A DNA stretch of 64,000 nt from Photobacterium sp. TY1-4 (GCF_025398175.1 NZ_CP099735.1:1612001-1676000), one strand, 5' to 3'; positions 8,797 through 16,845 are shown, numbered from the stretch's first letter. Program-made: numbers and translations. The notes: generated by a model not told the origin, from the letters alone.

Positions 8797-9825
8797 ATGC
8801 TGAAGACCTTATTCAAGTCACGGAAGAAAAGTGTCAAGCAAACCCTGGCTGGTTATCTGTTGGCGTTTTCCGCCACATTGCCGATGATCCCGGAAGCTGT
8901 CGCAGCTGAGCACAACTGGCGTTTCGTGAACCTGTACTCCCGCGGTACCGCCTATGGTGAGGTGTACAAACATTTTGCGGAAAATATTGAAGCCATGTCC
9001 GGCGGCCGGATTTCGGTCCAGGTCATGTATGCCGGGGAGGGCGTTGGCCAGACTGGGGTACTGGGGTCGGTGAAATCGGGTCTGATCACTATGGGGGCAC
9101 CGTTTCAGCCGATGCATGCCGGAGAATTCCCGCCGGGTGTGGTGGAAGTCGGCTTGCCGGGCATGACCGATGATGTGGGTGAACTCAGTGCCCTGTTCCA
9201 TGAACGGGGGTGGGGTGAGGTGCTGGCCGAAGCGTATGACAAGCAGAATCTGGTCTGGCTGGAGCCCTATATCCAATTGCCGGTATACGTGCTGACCAAG
9301 CAGCCGATCAATTCGATTGAAGATTTCAAAGGGATGAAAATCCGCGCGCCGGGTGCCTACGGGAAATTCCTGCGCAAGCTGGGCGCGTCGCCTGCATCGC
9401 TGTCCTGGAGTGAGATTTATACCAGCCTGGCCACCGGCGTGATTGACGGCTCGATCGGTAGTAACCTGATTGATCACCGTGACGGAAACCATGTCGAAGT
9501 CGCCAAGTATATGTATCCGTTGCCGATCGCCGGGGCCCAGGCGCTGCCGATTGTGGTCAACAAGCAAGCCTGGCGTAAGCTGCCGGACGACCTGAAAGCC
9601 ATTGTCCGAGGGGCCAGTGCCCAGCATGCCCGTGAGCAGATGACGAAGTCCCGCTTGTGGGAGTCGCAGGCGATAGCCGACATGCAGGCCAAAGGGATGA
9701 AATGGAGCCCGCAGCCAAGTGAAGCCGATGTTCGGCAGTGGAACGCAGCCGCCAATTCGCTGTGGAGCGAGTACGCGACATCCGATAAATACAGCAGCCG
9801 TCTGGTGACAATCCTTCAGCAGTAA
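8797..9825 (+). CDS. dctP: TRAP transporter solute-binding protein DctP
   Basis: 342-residue periplasmic binding protein of a TRAP transporter. It begins with a long basic signal peptide that should be cut after AVAA (about residue 37). The DctP core motif DFKGMKIRAPG carries Arg183, which corresponds to the conserved Arg that binds the ligand carboxylate. The later motif TSLATGVIDG is also typical. The ligand is therefore an organic or sugar acid, not further defined. AAGGAG at 8783-8788 is a good ribosome-binding site. It is the first gene of dctPQM; hairpins between dctP and dctQ may keep the binding protein more abundant than the membrane subunits. Confidence 0.92.
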   Translation: MLKTLFKSRKKSVKQTLAGYLLAFSATLPMIPEAVAAEHNWRFVNLYSRGTAYGEVYKHFAENIEAMSGGRISVQVMYAGEGVGQTGVLGSVKSGLITMGAPFQPMHAGEFPPGVVEVGLPGMTDDVGELSALFHERGWGEVLAEAYDKQNLVWLEPYIQLPVYVLTKQPINSIEDFKGMKIRAPGAYGKFLRKLGASPASLSWSEIYTSLATGVIDGSIGSNLIDHRDGNHVEVAKYMYPLPIAGAQALPIVVNKQAWRKLPDDLKAIVRGASAQHAREQMTKSRLWESQAIADMQAKGMKWSPQPSEADVRQWNAAANSLWSEYATSDKYSSRLVTILQQ

Positions 9826-9831
9826 CATGTT

Positions 9832-9858
9832 GCCCGGTTGGTTTGTTCGCGACCGGGC
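9832..9858 (+). repeat. Hairpin between dctP and dctQ
   Basis: GCCCGGT (9832-9838) pairs with ACCGGGC (9852-9858); a second small GGGGC...GCCCC stem follows at about 9867-9881. There is no T-tract. Such intercistronic hairpins often stabilise the upstream mRNA, which suits a binding protein needed in excess. Confidence 0.45.
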
Positions 9859-9955
9859 ACGGCCAGGGGCGGTAAGCCCCTGAGTTGTCTCAGCCTACAC
9901 CCTGGTCTGAGCCGGGGTGCGGGAGTGAAAAGGTTCTGCTGTAAGGATGAGTGTT

Positions 9956-10534
9956 ATGTTAAAAATGGCAATACGAGGCGTTTGCCTGACAATCAATCGA
10001 CTGGTGTTTTGGGTGGGGGCATCCGCATCTGTCCTGATGCCTTTTCTGGCCCTGACGGTGGCATTTGAAGTGTTCTCCCGGTATGTCTTGGGGGCGCCGA
10101 CCATCTGGGCGTACGATGTTTCCCTGTTTCTGTTTGGCTATATTGCCGCCCTGGGTGGTGCGCTGGCGCAGCAAAGAAAGGCCCATATCAACGTCGACGT
10201 GCTGTATCTGTCGGTCCCGCCGCGCATCAAAGCCCTGTTTAACCTCTTTTCGTATATGCTGGCGATGTTTTTCCTGGCGGTAGTGCTGAAGATGAGCTTC
10301 GGTAAATTTGAAGAGGCCATTGAGTTTAACTATCGTCGCCAGTCGGAATGGGCGCCGAGTATGACGCATTTCTGGGTCATGATGATGGTCGCCTGTGGGG
10401 TGTTTTTGCTGCAGTACCTCAGCGATCTGATACAGGATGTCTATTTTCTGATGACAGGACGAGATGTACTGGCATCGCCCTCTGAAGTGGTTGAACAACA
10501 AGGCCATTATCTGACGGCCGGGGAGGATGCATGA
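9956..10534 (+). CDS. dctQ: TRAP transporter small membrane subunit DctQ
   Basis: 192-residue four-helix membrane protein. Hydrophobic segments lie at about residues 10-40, 50-75, 88-110 and 135-160. The DctQ-like sequence EVFSRYVLGAPTIWAYD is in the first half. An in-frame ATG at 9947 is also possible, but AAGGA (9943-9947) gives correct spacing only to the ATG at 9956, so that start is chosen. The stop overlaps the dctM start by 4 nt, which indicates translational coupling. It pairs with DctM to anchor and scaffold the sodium-driven transporter. Confidence 0.88.
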   Translation: MLKMAIRGVCLTINRLVFWVGASASVLMPFLALTVAFEVFSRYVLGAPTIWAYDVSLFLFGYIAALGGALAQQRKAHINVDVLYLSVPPRIKALFNLFSYMLAMFFLAVVLKMSFGKFEEAIEFNYRRQSEWAPSMTHFWVMMMVACGVFLLQYLSDLIQDVYFLMTGRDVLASPSEVVEQQGHYLTAGEDA

Positions 10535-11853
10535 GTATTGAATTGCTGACCCTTGCTTTGCTGGGCTGCATCCTGGTGAGTTTTGCCCTCGGGGCACCGG
10601 TCGGACTGGCACTCGGCGGCATTGCCATGGGGGCCGGTTACCTGACCTGGGGAGAAGGGATTTTCAACCTGATCCCGACGACCATTGAGAGCAACTTCTT
10701 CAGCTTCATTTTGCTGGCGATCCCGTTGTATATCTACATGGGCCAGTTGCTGACCCGCTCCGGGATTGGTGATGCGATGTTCAATGCCAGCCAGATGGTG
10801 ATTGGTAAAATACGCGGATCACTGGCGATTAGCGTGATCGGTGTGTGCTCGATGATCGGCGCCATGGTGGGGATCATCGGGGCCGGGATCATGACCTCGG
10901 GCAGTATTGCGCTCAAGCCGATGCTTGAACGGGGCTATGACAAGCGCTTGGCGCTTGGGGTGATCATGGCCGGCGGCGGGCTGGGTATCCTGATCCCGCC
11001 CAGTATCCCGATGATTATGTACTCGGCCACCACTCAGAATTCGGTCGGGCGGATGTTCATCGCGGCGATTGTCCCGGCGCTGATGTCCATTACCTTGTTG
11101 GTGGTGTACGTGATCATCAGCTGTAAGCTCAATCCGGCTAAGGCACCGCTGGGAACCGGCCAGGAAAGCCGGATGAGCCCGAAACAAAAAGTACGCACGG
11201 CGCGGGATGGACTGTTCTCCCTGTTGCTGATCATTGCGGTGCTGGGCAGCATTATCACCGGCATCGCCACGCCGACCGAATCGGGCGCAATCGGGGTGAT
11301 CGGCGCGATTCTCCTGGCGGTGCTCTTTAAGCGTTTCCGGCTGGAGATGTTCAAATCCTCTGGATTTGAAACGGCGATGCTGGTCAGTGTTTCGATGTGG
11401 ATCATTCTCGGCGCGTCGGTGTTCAGCAATTTCCATATGCTGAGCGGGGTACAGAATATGGTCGCCCAGTTCACCCAGGACTTAGGTTTGTCGCCTTTGG
11501 GGGTGGTGATTCTGATGCAGGTGATCATGCTGCTGCTCGGCTTTATCATTGATGAGTTGATCATCGTCCTGATGTGTGCGCCGCTGTTTACCCCGATTGT
11601 GGTTTCATTGGGTTATGATCCGATCTGGTTCGGTATTCTGATGATCCTCAATATCGAAATCGCGGTGCAGACCCCGCCTTACGGCTTTGCCCTGTTCTAC
11701 CTGAAAGGGATTGCGCCGCCGGGGGTGACCATGATGGATATCTATCGCTCGATCCTGCCGTTTGTATTGCTCAAGCTGTGTGTGCTCTTCACCTGTATGC
11801 TGTTCCCGGAAGTGGTGTTGTGGTTACCGAACCTGATTATGGGGGCCAATTGA
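10531..11853 (+). CDS. dctM: TRAP transporter large permease DctM
   Basis: 440-residue, strongly hydrophobic inner-membrane permease with about 11-12 predicted helices. Family motifs are visible: AIPLYIYMGQLLTRSGIGD, the glycine-rich GGGLGILIPPSIPMI re-entrant segment, and GIATPTESGAIGVIGA. It transports the ligand delivered by DctP using a sodium gradient. It overlaps dctQ by 4 nt (ATGA). A moderate hairpin terminator lies about 30 nt downstream, before the DUF4336 gene. Confidence 0.92.
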   Translation: MSIELLTLALLGCILVSFALGAPVGLALGGIAMGAGYLTWGEGIFNLIPTTIESNFFSFILLAIPLYIYMGQLLTRSGIGDAMFNASQMVIGKIRGSLAISVIGVCSMIGAMVGIIGAGIMTSGSIALKPMLERGYDKRLALGVIMAGGGLGILIPPSIPMIMYSATTQNSVGRMFIAAIVPALMSITLLVVYVIISCKLNPAKAPLGTGQESRMSPKQKVRTARDGLFSLLLIIAVLGSIITGIATPTESGAIGVIGAILLAVLFKRFRLEMFKSSGFETAMLVSVSMWIILGASVFSNFHMLSGVQNMVAQFTQDLGLSPLGVVILMQVIMLLLGFIIDELIIVLMCAPLFTPIVVSLGYDPIWFGILMILNIEIAVQTPPYGFALFYLKGIAPPGVTMMDIYRSILPFVLLKLCVLFTCMLFPEVVLWLPNLIMGAN

Positions 11854-11884
11854 TGTTCCCGCGCGAGCGGAGCACGTGCTGAAC

Positions 11885-11915
11885 AGCGGCGCCTCCGGGC
11901 GCTGCTTTGCTTTCC
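11885..11915 (+). terminator. Probable terminator after dctM
   Basis: Nine-pair stem AGCGGCGCC with GGCGCTGCT (one G-U), 4-nt loop, followed by TTTGCTTT. The T-tract is interrupted, so termination may be partial. Confidence 0.55.
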
Positions 11916-12049
11916 GAGGTGGGAGGCAGGCAACATGATGAAGCGATTAAACAAGGTTTTAGCTGAGATTTGTGATCCCAAAGCAGGGCGGATCCGGCTG
12001 GCTCTGGCAAGATGATTGGATTCATCCTGAGCGCGAATGAGGGCCTTGC

Positions 12050-12742
12050 ATGCAACAAATCGGAACAGATCTCTGGGTACATGAAGATGCCATGTCGTTA
12101 GTCGGGGTCCGGCTGGGTTTGCGGATGACCATCGTGAAACTGGCCGATGGCGGGGTGTGGATTCACTCTCCGACGGCGTTGTCGTCGCAACTCAAAGCTG
12201 AGGTGGATGCCATTGGTCCCGTGACCGCGATTGTCGCCGCCAGCAACAACCACAGCCTGTGGCTACAGGATTGGTGCGAAGCTTATCCGGAAGCGGAGGC
12301 TTATGTCAGTGCCGGGATCCCGCGCAGCGTCCCGCTGTCAAACTATCACATTCTGCAACCCGGGCTGGACAACCCGTGGCCGGAGGATTTTACCTGGGCA
12401 ACTATGCCGGGCGTGCCTGTATTCAACGAAACGGTTTTCTTCCATGACAAAACTCAGTCGCTAATTGTGACCGACCTGATCCAGAATCATCCCGAAACGA
12501 CGCCTTCCGGCTTTGCCGGGATCATGAGCAAATATGTGTTTCAGCCAATCGGGTTTAAAGGGGTTTGTGTTGCGCCCCCGTTGAAATGGGGGATCATCCG
12601 CAAAGACAAATCCGGCTTTGCCTATTTTATCCGTACGGTGTCCGGTTGGGACTTTACCCGCATTATCGTTACCCACGGCGATATCATTGAAGAGAACGCC
12701 AAGTCTGTGTTTACCAATCTTTGCCAGCGGTTCACTCGCTGA
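12050..12742 (+). CDS. DUF4336 family protein
   Basis: 230-residue protein of the DUF4336 family, which has a metallo-beta-lactamase-like fold. The visible signature is LVGVRLGLRMTIVKLADGGVWIHSPT near the N-terminus, then AIVAASNNHSLWLQDW where metallo-hydrolases carry HxHxDH; only one His remains in that block, so hydrolase activity is doubtful. No signal peptide or membrane segment. Its 3' end overlaps the convergent LysR gene by 11 nt. It lies 196 nt after dctM behind a partial terminator, so co-expression with the TRAP genes is possible but unproven. Function unknown. Confidence 0.75.
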   Translation: MQQIGTDLWVHEDAMSLVGVRLGLRMTIVKLADGGVWIHSPTALSSQLKAEVDAIGPVTAIVAASNNHSLWLQDWCEAYPEAEAYVSAGIPRSVPLSNYHILQPGLDNPWPEDFTWATMPGVPVFNETVFFHDKTQSLIVTDLIQNHPETTPSGFAGIMSKYVFQPIGFKGVCVAPPLKWGIIRKDKSGFAYFIRTVSGWDFTRIIVTHGDIIEENAKSVFTNLCQRFTR

Positions 12743-13646
12743 CAGAGTTTGGATTGGGCTCTTTTCGAATATCCGCATGCCAGCCACTGGCGATAAAATC
12801 AATCAATTGCCGGACAACCGGCAATTGATAACTGCGCGACAGGTAGACCGCCCATAAAGTGCTGCCGGGGACGTGATACTCGGGCAGCAGTCCAATCAGC
12901 TTTCCCTGACGGATCCACGGATTGGCCATATCGCAGGGCAGGCGGGCGACCCCTTTCCCCTTGAGCGCGGCTTGAGTCAGGGTGCCGACATCATTGGCTC
13001 TGAGGTTGCCGGTGACCGCAACCGTCTGGGGGTGATTATCCCGGATAAAGGTCCATCGCGATGCTTTGAGATGAACGAAACAGTTGTGTTGGCTTAAATC
13101 CGAGGGTGACTCTGGAGCCGGATATTGCTGCAGATATTCGGGTGAGGCGCACACCACGGAATCAATGTGCATCAGTCGGCGGGCAATGAGGTTGTCATCA
13201 GGCTGGTCGGTATAACGCAGCGCAATATCCACCCGCTCATCCACCAGTTGGGAAAAATGATCCGAGGCCAGGATTTCGATGGTGACATCCGGGTGTTGAT
13301 CGGTAAATCGAGTCACGACATCCAGCAACAGGTGCTGAGCCAGGCCGATGGGAGAGGCGATCCGGATAGTGCCGGACAACTGCTGGCTCCGGCTGAGCGC
13401 CGAGACTTCCAGCGCTGCAGTTTCGTCTAGAATACGTTCACAGTGGATCAGGGCTTCTTCCCCTGCACTGGTCAGGCTGACTTTGCGGGTGGTGCGATGC
13501 AGCAGGCGCTGTTGTAGCCAGGATTCAACTTCCTGAACATGTCGTGAAACCTGTAACCGGCTCAGCGCCAGATGATCAGCAGCCTTCGTAAAGCTCCCGG
13601 TTTCAGCCACCTCAATGAAACTGCGGATTGCGGTGAGTTTGTCCAT
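12732..13646 (-). CDS. LysR-family regulator (CrgA-type) divergent to NAD(P)-binding protein
   Basis: 304-residue LysR protein starting MDKLTAIRSFIEVAETGSF, the standard N-terminus of the CrgA/AaeR-like subgroup. A start 33 nt further upstream (13679) is possible, but it would place the coding region over the dyad at 13659-13679, so the internal ATG is preferred. The helix-turn-helix lies at about residues 18-40 and the effector domain at 90-290. It is divergent from the NAD(P)-binding gene, which it probably controls through that dyad. The ligand is unknown. Confidence 0.86.
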   Translation of the reverse strand: MDKLTAIRSFIEVAETGSFTKAADHLALSRLQVSRHVQEVESWLQQRLLHRTTRKVSLTSAGEEALIHCERILDETAALEVSALSRSQQLSGTIRIASPIGLAQHLLLDVVTRFTDQHPDVTIEILASDHFSQLVDERVDIALRYTDQPDDNLIARRLMHIDSVVCASPEYLQQYPAPESPSDLSQHNCFVHLKASRWTFIRDNHPQTVAVTGNLRANDVGTLTQAALKGKGVARLPCDMANPWIRQGKLIGLLPEYHVPGSTLWAVYLSRSYQLPVVRQLIDFIASGWHADIRKEPNPNSVSE

Positions 13647-13658
13647 CTCGTTCTCTAT

Positions 13659-13679
13659 TTGTATCTCTGATTGATACAA
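13659..13679. promoter_or_regulatory. Candidate LysR operator
   Basis: TTGTATC-N7-GATACAA, a perfect 7-bp inverted repeat between the divergent LysR and NAD(P)-binding genes. It contains the T-N11-A core of LysR boxes. Its position just upstream of the regulator start fits autoregulation and control of the divergent gene. Confidence 0.6.
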
Positions 13680-13768
13680 TCTACATCATAACTGCACATT
13701 TATCGCCCCGTGATGAGCAATTAGACTGCAAGGGTCGTTAATTGAAACGGAAATATCGGGAGAAAATG

Positions 13769-14455
13769 ATGCAAAAGACAATCGATGCAAACCAAAGCCA
13801 GCAAACGAGAAAAAGCCAGAAAGTTGCCGTTCTCGGTGCTTCCGGCTGGATTGGCAGTCATCTTGTGAATGAAGCCGTGTCCCGTGGGCATGAGGTGATC
13901 GCACTGGTTCGGGATGCGGAAAAATTCTCCGTTGCAGGTGTTCAAGTACGCCAGTTCGATTTGCTGGATACTCAGGCGGATTTAGCCACCGCGGTACAAG
14001 GAGCGGATGTAGTGATTGCCGCGGTGGGTGGTCGTGCTGCAGGGAACCATGAGTTGGTTGCACAAACGGCGCAGCGCCTGCTGGCGACGTTGCCGGAAGC
14101 GGGTGTGTCGCGCTTGCTCTGGGTCGGTGGCGCGGGCTCGCTTGAAGTAGCGCCGGGCGTGACTTTGCTGAGCGTGCCTGAGTTTCCGGACGCGTATCGC
14201 GCGGAAGCCCAAGCGCAGGGCGAAGCGCTCGCGGTGTTTCGTCAGAGCGACAGCCCGATCGCCTGGACCTTTGTCAGCCCGGCTGCCGAAATCTTCCCGG
14301 GAGAAAAACAAGCGCCCTATCGAGTGGGCGGTGAGCAACTGCTGACCGATGCCGACGGCAACAGCCGAATTTCGGTCAGTGACTATGCGATGGCCATGGT
14401 TGATGAGCTGGAAGCCGAGCAGTATCCGAACCAGCGTATTGGCGTGGCGTACTAA
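13769..14455 (+). CDS. NAD(P)-binding Rossmann protein (NmrA/YwnB-like)
   Basis: About 228 residues, atypical short-chain dehydrogenase family. The nucleotide-binding motif VLGASGWIGSHLV lies at about residues 20-32 and the downstream DVVIAAVGG block fits the NAD(P)H-binding NmrA-like group. The usual Tyr-x3-Lys catalytic pair is not evident, so it may be a redox sensor or a quinone/flavin reductase rather than a classical dehydrogenase. Start: ATG at 13769 with GGGAG at 13758-13762; the ATG at 13766 is equally in frame. It is divergent from a LysR gene sharing an operator. A MITE-like repeat begins immediately after the stop codon. Confidence 0.8.
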   Translation: MQKTIDANQSQQTRKSQKVAVLGASGWIGSHLVNEAVSRGHEVIALVRDAEKFSVAGVQVRQFDLLDTQADLATAVQGADVVIAAVGGRAAGNHELVAQTAQRLLATLPEAGVSRLLWVGGAGSLEVAPGVTLLSVPEFPDAYRAEAQAQGEALAVFRQSDSPIAWTFVSPAAEIFPGEKQAPYRVGGEQLLTDADGNSRISVSDYAMAMVDELEAEQYPNQRIGVAY

Positions 14456-14615
14456 TACCAATCGTAGTAAATAACTGGTCATCCTAGCTTGTTAAAACGC
14501 TCGATAACTGCGTTAGAATTTTTGATTGTAGAATAACTACTGATCGAAAAATTCCGCCTTGTTCTCAAACGTTTTTCCTGCGCTATTTCTGATCACTTAC
14601 TTACTGTGATTGGTA
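14456..14615. mobile_element. MITE-like repeat, about 160 bp with TACCAATC ends
   Basis: The segment starts TACCAATC and ends with its reverse complement GATTGGTA. The similarity continues imperfectly inward for about 25 nt on each side, and TA lies next to each end as a possible target duplication. It has no coding capacity. I recognise this type of sequence as a repeat spread through intergenic regions of Vibrionaceae and Shewanella; that recollection is not verified here. It sits directly behind the stop codon of the NAD(P)-binding gene. Confidence 0.65.
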
Positions 14616-14640
14616 TAACAGCGAGCCCCCGGCCTTGCCT

Positions 14641-14675
14641 GAGGTCGAGGTTGAGGTTGGGGTCGAGGTTGGTGG
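14641..14675 (+). repeat. Degenerate hexamer repeat
   Basis: Five units of the type GAGGTY (GAGGTC, GAGGTT, GAGGTT, GGGGTC, GAGGTT), purine-rich on the plus strand, between the MITE-like repeat and the terminator. It lies outside any gene; probably replication slippage. Confidence 0.55.
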
Positions 14676-14693
14676 CTCGCTGCCGGTTGCGGC

Positions 14694-14736
14694 AAAAAAA
14701 ACGGACCGTGGTCGCCCACGGTCCGTTTTGCTTTTG
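14694..14736. terminator. Bidirectional terminator between the NAD(P)-binding and ABC-F genes
   Basis: Perfect 11-bp stem ACGGACCGTGG / CCACGGTCCGT (14701-14711, 14716-14726), with A-run on the left and T-run on the right. It can therefore end both converging transcripts. Confidence 0.88.
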
Positions 14737-14761
14737 GGTTCAATCAGTTCGGGGAGGGTAC

Positions 14762-16549
14762 CTACACCAATCCCAGGGCATGATTGATTTGCTCGATTTC
14801 ATCGCGCCAGGCTTGCTGAAGCTTGGGCTTCTGATGCTTGGCCTTGCGGGCTTGATCCTCGGTCAGCCAGGTTTCCAGTGTCACCAGCCGTTCAAGCAGT
14901 CGTTCGTCCTCGCGGATGACCGCTGCGCCGCCTGAAACCGGTACCGAGCCCCCGAAATCAGGGGCGGGGTGGACCACATCGTCAGCACCCGGCATCGCAT
15001 CGTGGCCGGCGAGACGCTCGTACAGCGGTGCCAAGTCGTGCCACTCTTCCAGCTTACCGTCATGTACCAGCCAGAACCGGTTGCAACTTTGCTCGATCAG
15101 GGCGCGATCGTGGCTGACCAACAGGCAACCGCCGGCAAAAGTTTGCAGGGTTTCAGCCAGCTCCTCTTTGCCTTCCAAATCCAGGTGGTTGGTTGGCTCA
15201 TCGAGAAACAGCAGGTGGTATTTCGCCAGAGTTAAGCCGACAAACAGCAGCCGGGAACGCTCGCCGCCACTGAGGGTGGCAACCGGCTCCTGATGGCGGA
15301 TATACGCAAAACCGGCACTGATCAGCGCCATTTTGCGCAACTCATCGGTCAGCGGCGCGAACGGCCGCAGCGTATCCAGCAGGGTGTCCTGATCTTGTAG
15401 CTGCGCCAGGCGCTGATCGTAGTAACCCAACCTGAGCTGCGGATGGAAAGCCAGCTCAGGCGTCTGAATACGGCCCGTACTGCTATCCTCATCGGTGATG
15501 AAGTCCTGATAATGCTGCCACAACAGGCGCAGCAGGGAAGACTTCCCGGAACCGTTACGGCCCAGGATCGCGACCCGATCCCCGCTTTTGAGCTGCTGGC
15601 TGATCACCTCGAACAGCGGTTCAGCCTCCGGGGCAGGCCGTACTTCAAGCGCTGTCATACTCAGCAGGCGGTTCGCGGGCAGTGATTCCCCTTTCAGGGT
15701 CAGTTGCCACGGCGTTCCGGCCGTCAGCTGGGTTTGGCTGTCTTTCAGTCGGTCGACCCGTTTGTCCATCTGCTTGGCTTTACGGGCCAGATCTTCGTTG
15801 TCGTAGACCTTGCCCCAGGTGGCCAACCGCTTGGCGCTTTTTTCCAGCCGGTCGATCTCCTTTTGCTCTGACAAGTGGCGGTGTTCATCGGCTCGATCCT
15901 GCTCTGCCAGGGCTTGCCGGGCTTGCGAGCAAGGCAGACGGAAGAACTGCAGCTGTTTGTCGCGCATGATCCAGGTGCAGTTGGTTACCCGGTCGAGCAG
16001 ATACTGATCGTGGGAGACCAGGACAAAGCTGCCTTTCCAGTGGATCAGGAATGTTTCCAGCCACAGCAGGGTGGGCAGATCCATATGGTTACTCGGCTCG
16101 TCGAGCAACAACAGATCAGGTTGGCGGATCAATGCCCGGGCTAACAGCAACCGGGTATGTTGGCCGCCGCTCAGGGTACCGGCAGTGAGCGACCAGTCCT
16201 GCTCGGTAAAGCCCATGTCTGCCAGCAGCACTTCTGCGCGCCAGCGCTCTGCCAGTCGCTCAGTTGGCGGCAAACGGTCAATCACCGCATCCAGCATGGT
16301 GACCTGATTCAACTCGGCAGGCAGATGTTGCTCGACCCGTTCAATCAGGCAGTGGCCGGCACGGATCAGTTGACCGTGAAACTCACCGATGGTGCCATCC
16401 AGCAGTTTCAGCAGGGTACTTTTGCCGCAGCCGTTATGGCCGATGAGGCCAATGCGATCGCCTTGATTCAGGGTGAAAGAAACCGCTTCAAGGAGAGATC
16501 CTGAAGTGACGTGATAAGAAATCGATTGTGCAGTTAGTAAAGTGCTCAT
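14762..16549 (-). CDS. ABC-F family ATPase (possible ribosome-protection factor)
   Basis: 595-residue soluble protein with two ABC ATPase domains and no membrane segment, the ABC-F plan. The first domain has Walker A GHNGCGKST, signature LSGGQ and Walker B LLLLDEPSNHMD. The second has GRNGSGKSS, LSGGERSR and LLFLDEPTNHLD. A charged linker lies between them (about residues 215-290). ABC-F proteins bind the ribosomal E site; members act in translation or in resistance to peptidyl-transferase antibiotics. The C-terminal ~90 residues are a charged helical extension. It has a 260-nt leader with a promoter, a short coding region with perfect ribosome-binding site and an attenuator-like hairpin, unlike housekeeping ABC-F genes, and suggestive of drug-inducible expression. 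Substrate specificity cannot be read from sequence. Confidence 0.9.
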   Translation of the reverse strand: MSTLLTAQSISYHVTSGSLLEAVSFTLNQGDRIGLIGHNGCGKSTLLKLLDGTIGEFHGQLIRAGHCLIERVEQHLPAELNQVTMLDAVIDRLPPTERLAERWRAEVLLADMGFTEQDWSLTAGTLSGGQHTRLLLARALIRQPDLLLLDEPSNHMDLPTLLWLETFLIHWKGSFVLVSHDQYLLDRVTNCTWIMRDKQLQFFRLPCSQARQALAEQDRADEHRHLSEQKEIDRLEKSAKRLATWGKVYDNEDLARKAKQMDKRVDRLKDSQTQLTAGTPWQLTLKGESLPANRLLSMTALEVRPAPEAEPLFEVISQQLKSGDRVAILGRNGSGKSSLLRLLWQHYQDFITDEDSSTGRIQTPELAFHPQLRLGYYDQRLAQLQDQDTLLDTLRPFAPLTDELRKMALISAGFAYIRHQEPVATLSGGERSRLLFVGLTLAKYHLLFLDEPTNHLDLEGKEELAETLQTFAGGCLLVSHDRALIEQSCNRFWLVHDGKLEEWHDLAPLYERLAGHDAMPGADDVVHPAPDFGGSVPVSGGAAVIREDERLLERLVTLETWLTEDQARKAKHQKPKLQQAWRDEIEQINHALGLV

Positions 16550-16598
16550 GGCTTACTCAAGAATTGCGGGCACAGCGTTTCGGCTCAAAAAATGAGAT

Positions 16599-16640
16599 AA
16601 AAAACCTGCGCCATCGTCAAACAAAGCTGACGACAACCCG
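16599..16640 (-). promoter_or_regulatory. Candidate attenuator hairpin in the ABC-F leader
   Basis: On the minus strand TCGTCA (16633-16628) pairs with TGACGA (16619-16614); the stem can be extended by G-U pairs to about 10 bp. Six U follow after a short GC-rich stretch (16604-16599). It lies between the leader peptide stop and the ABC-F start, where ribosome-mediated attenuators usually sit. The gap between stem and U-tract makes it imperfect. Confidence 0.45.
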
Positions 16641-16694
16641 GTAAGCGTGAGTGAAGATTACGCGTTGATGTTGATGGCTTCGCTCAAGCTCTGG

Positions 16695-16775
16695 TTATCG
16701 CAGCACGATATCGCAAAAACTTGAGTGGTTTCGAATACCAAAGAATTGTGCGAGATGGATTGCACACAAGATCAT
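16695..16775 (-). CDS. Putative 26-residue leader peptide of the ABC-F gene
   Basis: Short reading frame beginning MILCAIHLAQFFG and ending DIVLR, then TAA. Its Shine-Dalgarno AAAGGAGGT (16790-16782) is a near-perfect match to the 16S rRNA tail with 6-nt spacing, far better than most genes here. It lies about 35 nt after the predicted transcription start and 145 nt before the ABC-F start. Leader peptides of this size in front of ABC-F, Erm and related genes stall the ribosome in the presence of antibiotics and release an attenuator. By analogy, this one may sense a ribosome-targeting compound. No homologue is known to me; inference from position and translation signals. Confidence 0.6.
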   Translation of the reverse strand: MILCAIHLAQFFGIRNHSSFCDIVLR

Positions 16776-16781
16776 AAGTTT

Positions 16782-16790
16782 ACCTCCTTT
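16782..16790 (-). promoter_or_regulatory. Near-perfect Shine-Dalgarno of the ABC-F leader peptide
   Basis: AAAGGAGGT on the minus strand, 6 nt before the ATG of the leader peptide. Such a strong site has no purpose unless the short frame is translated. Confidence 0.75.
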
Positions 16791-16816
16791 ATTTTGTCAG
16801 TTAATCAATGTGTTGC

Positions 16817-16845
16817 ATTGTAGGCGGGAATGAGAGAATTAACAA
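16817..16845 (-). promoter_or_regulatory. Sigma-70 promoter of the ABC-F leader
   Basis: TTGTTA (-35, 16845-16840) and TACAAT (-10, 16822-16817) separated by exactly 17 nt on the minus strand. Transcription should start near 16809. A CAATG/CATTG dyad (16806-16820) overlaps the -10 and could be an operator. Confidence 0.65.

Noticed and set aside
8818..9828. 336-codon open frame antisense to dctP
   Set aside because: The composition is that of the reverse complement of a real gene, with no recognisable domain; a shadow.
10819..11436. 205-codon open frame antisense to dctM
   Set aside because: Shadow of a hydrophobic gene; rich in His, Arg and Gln as expected for the reverse complement of membrane codons.
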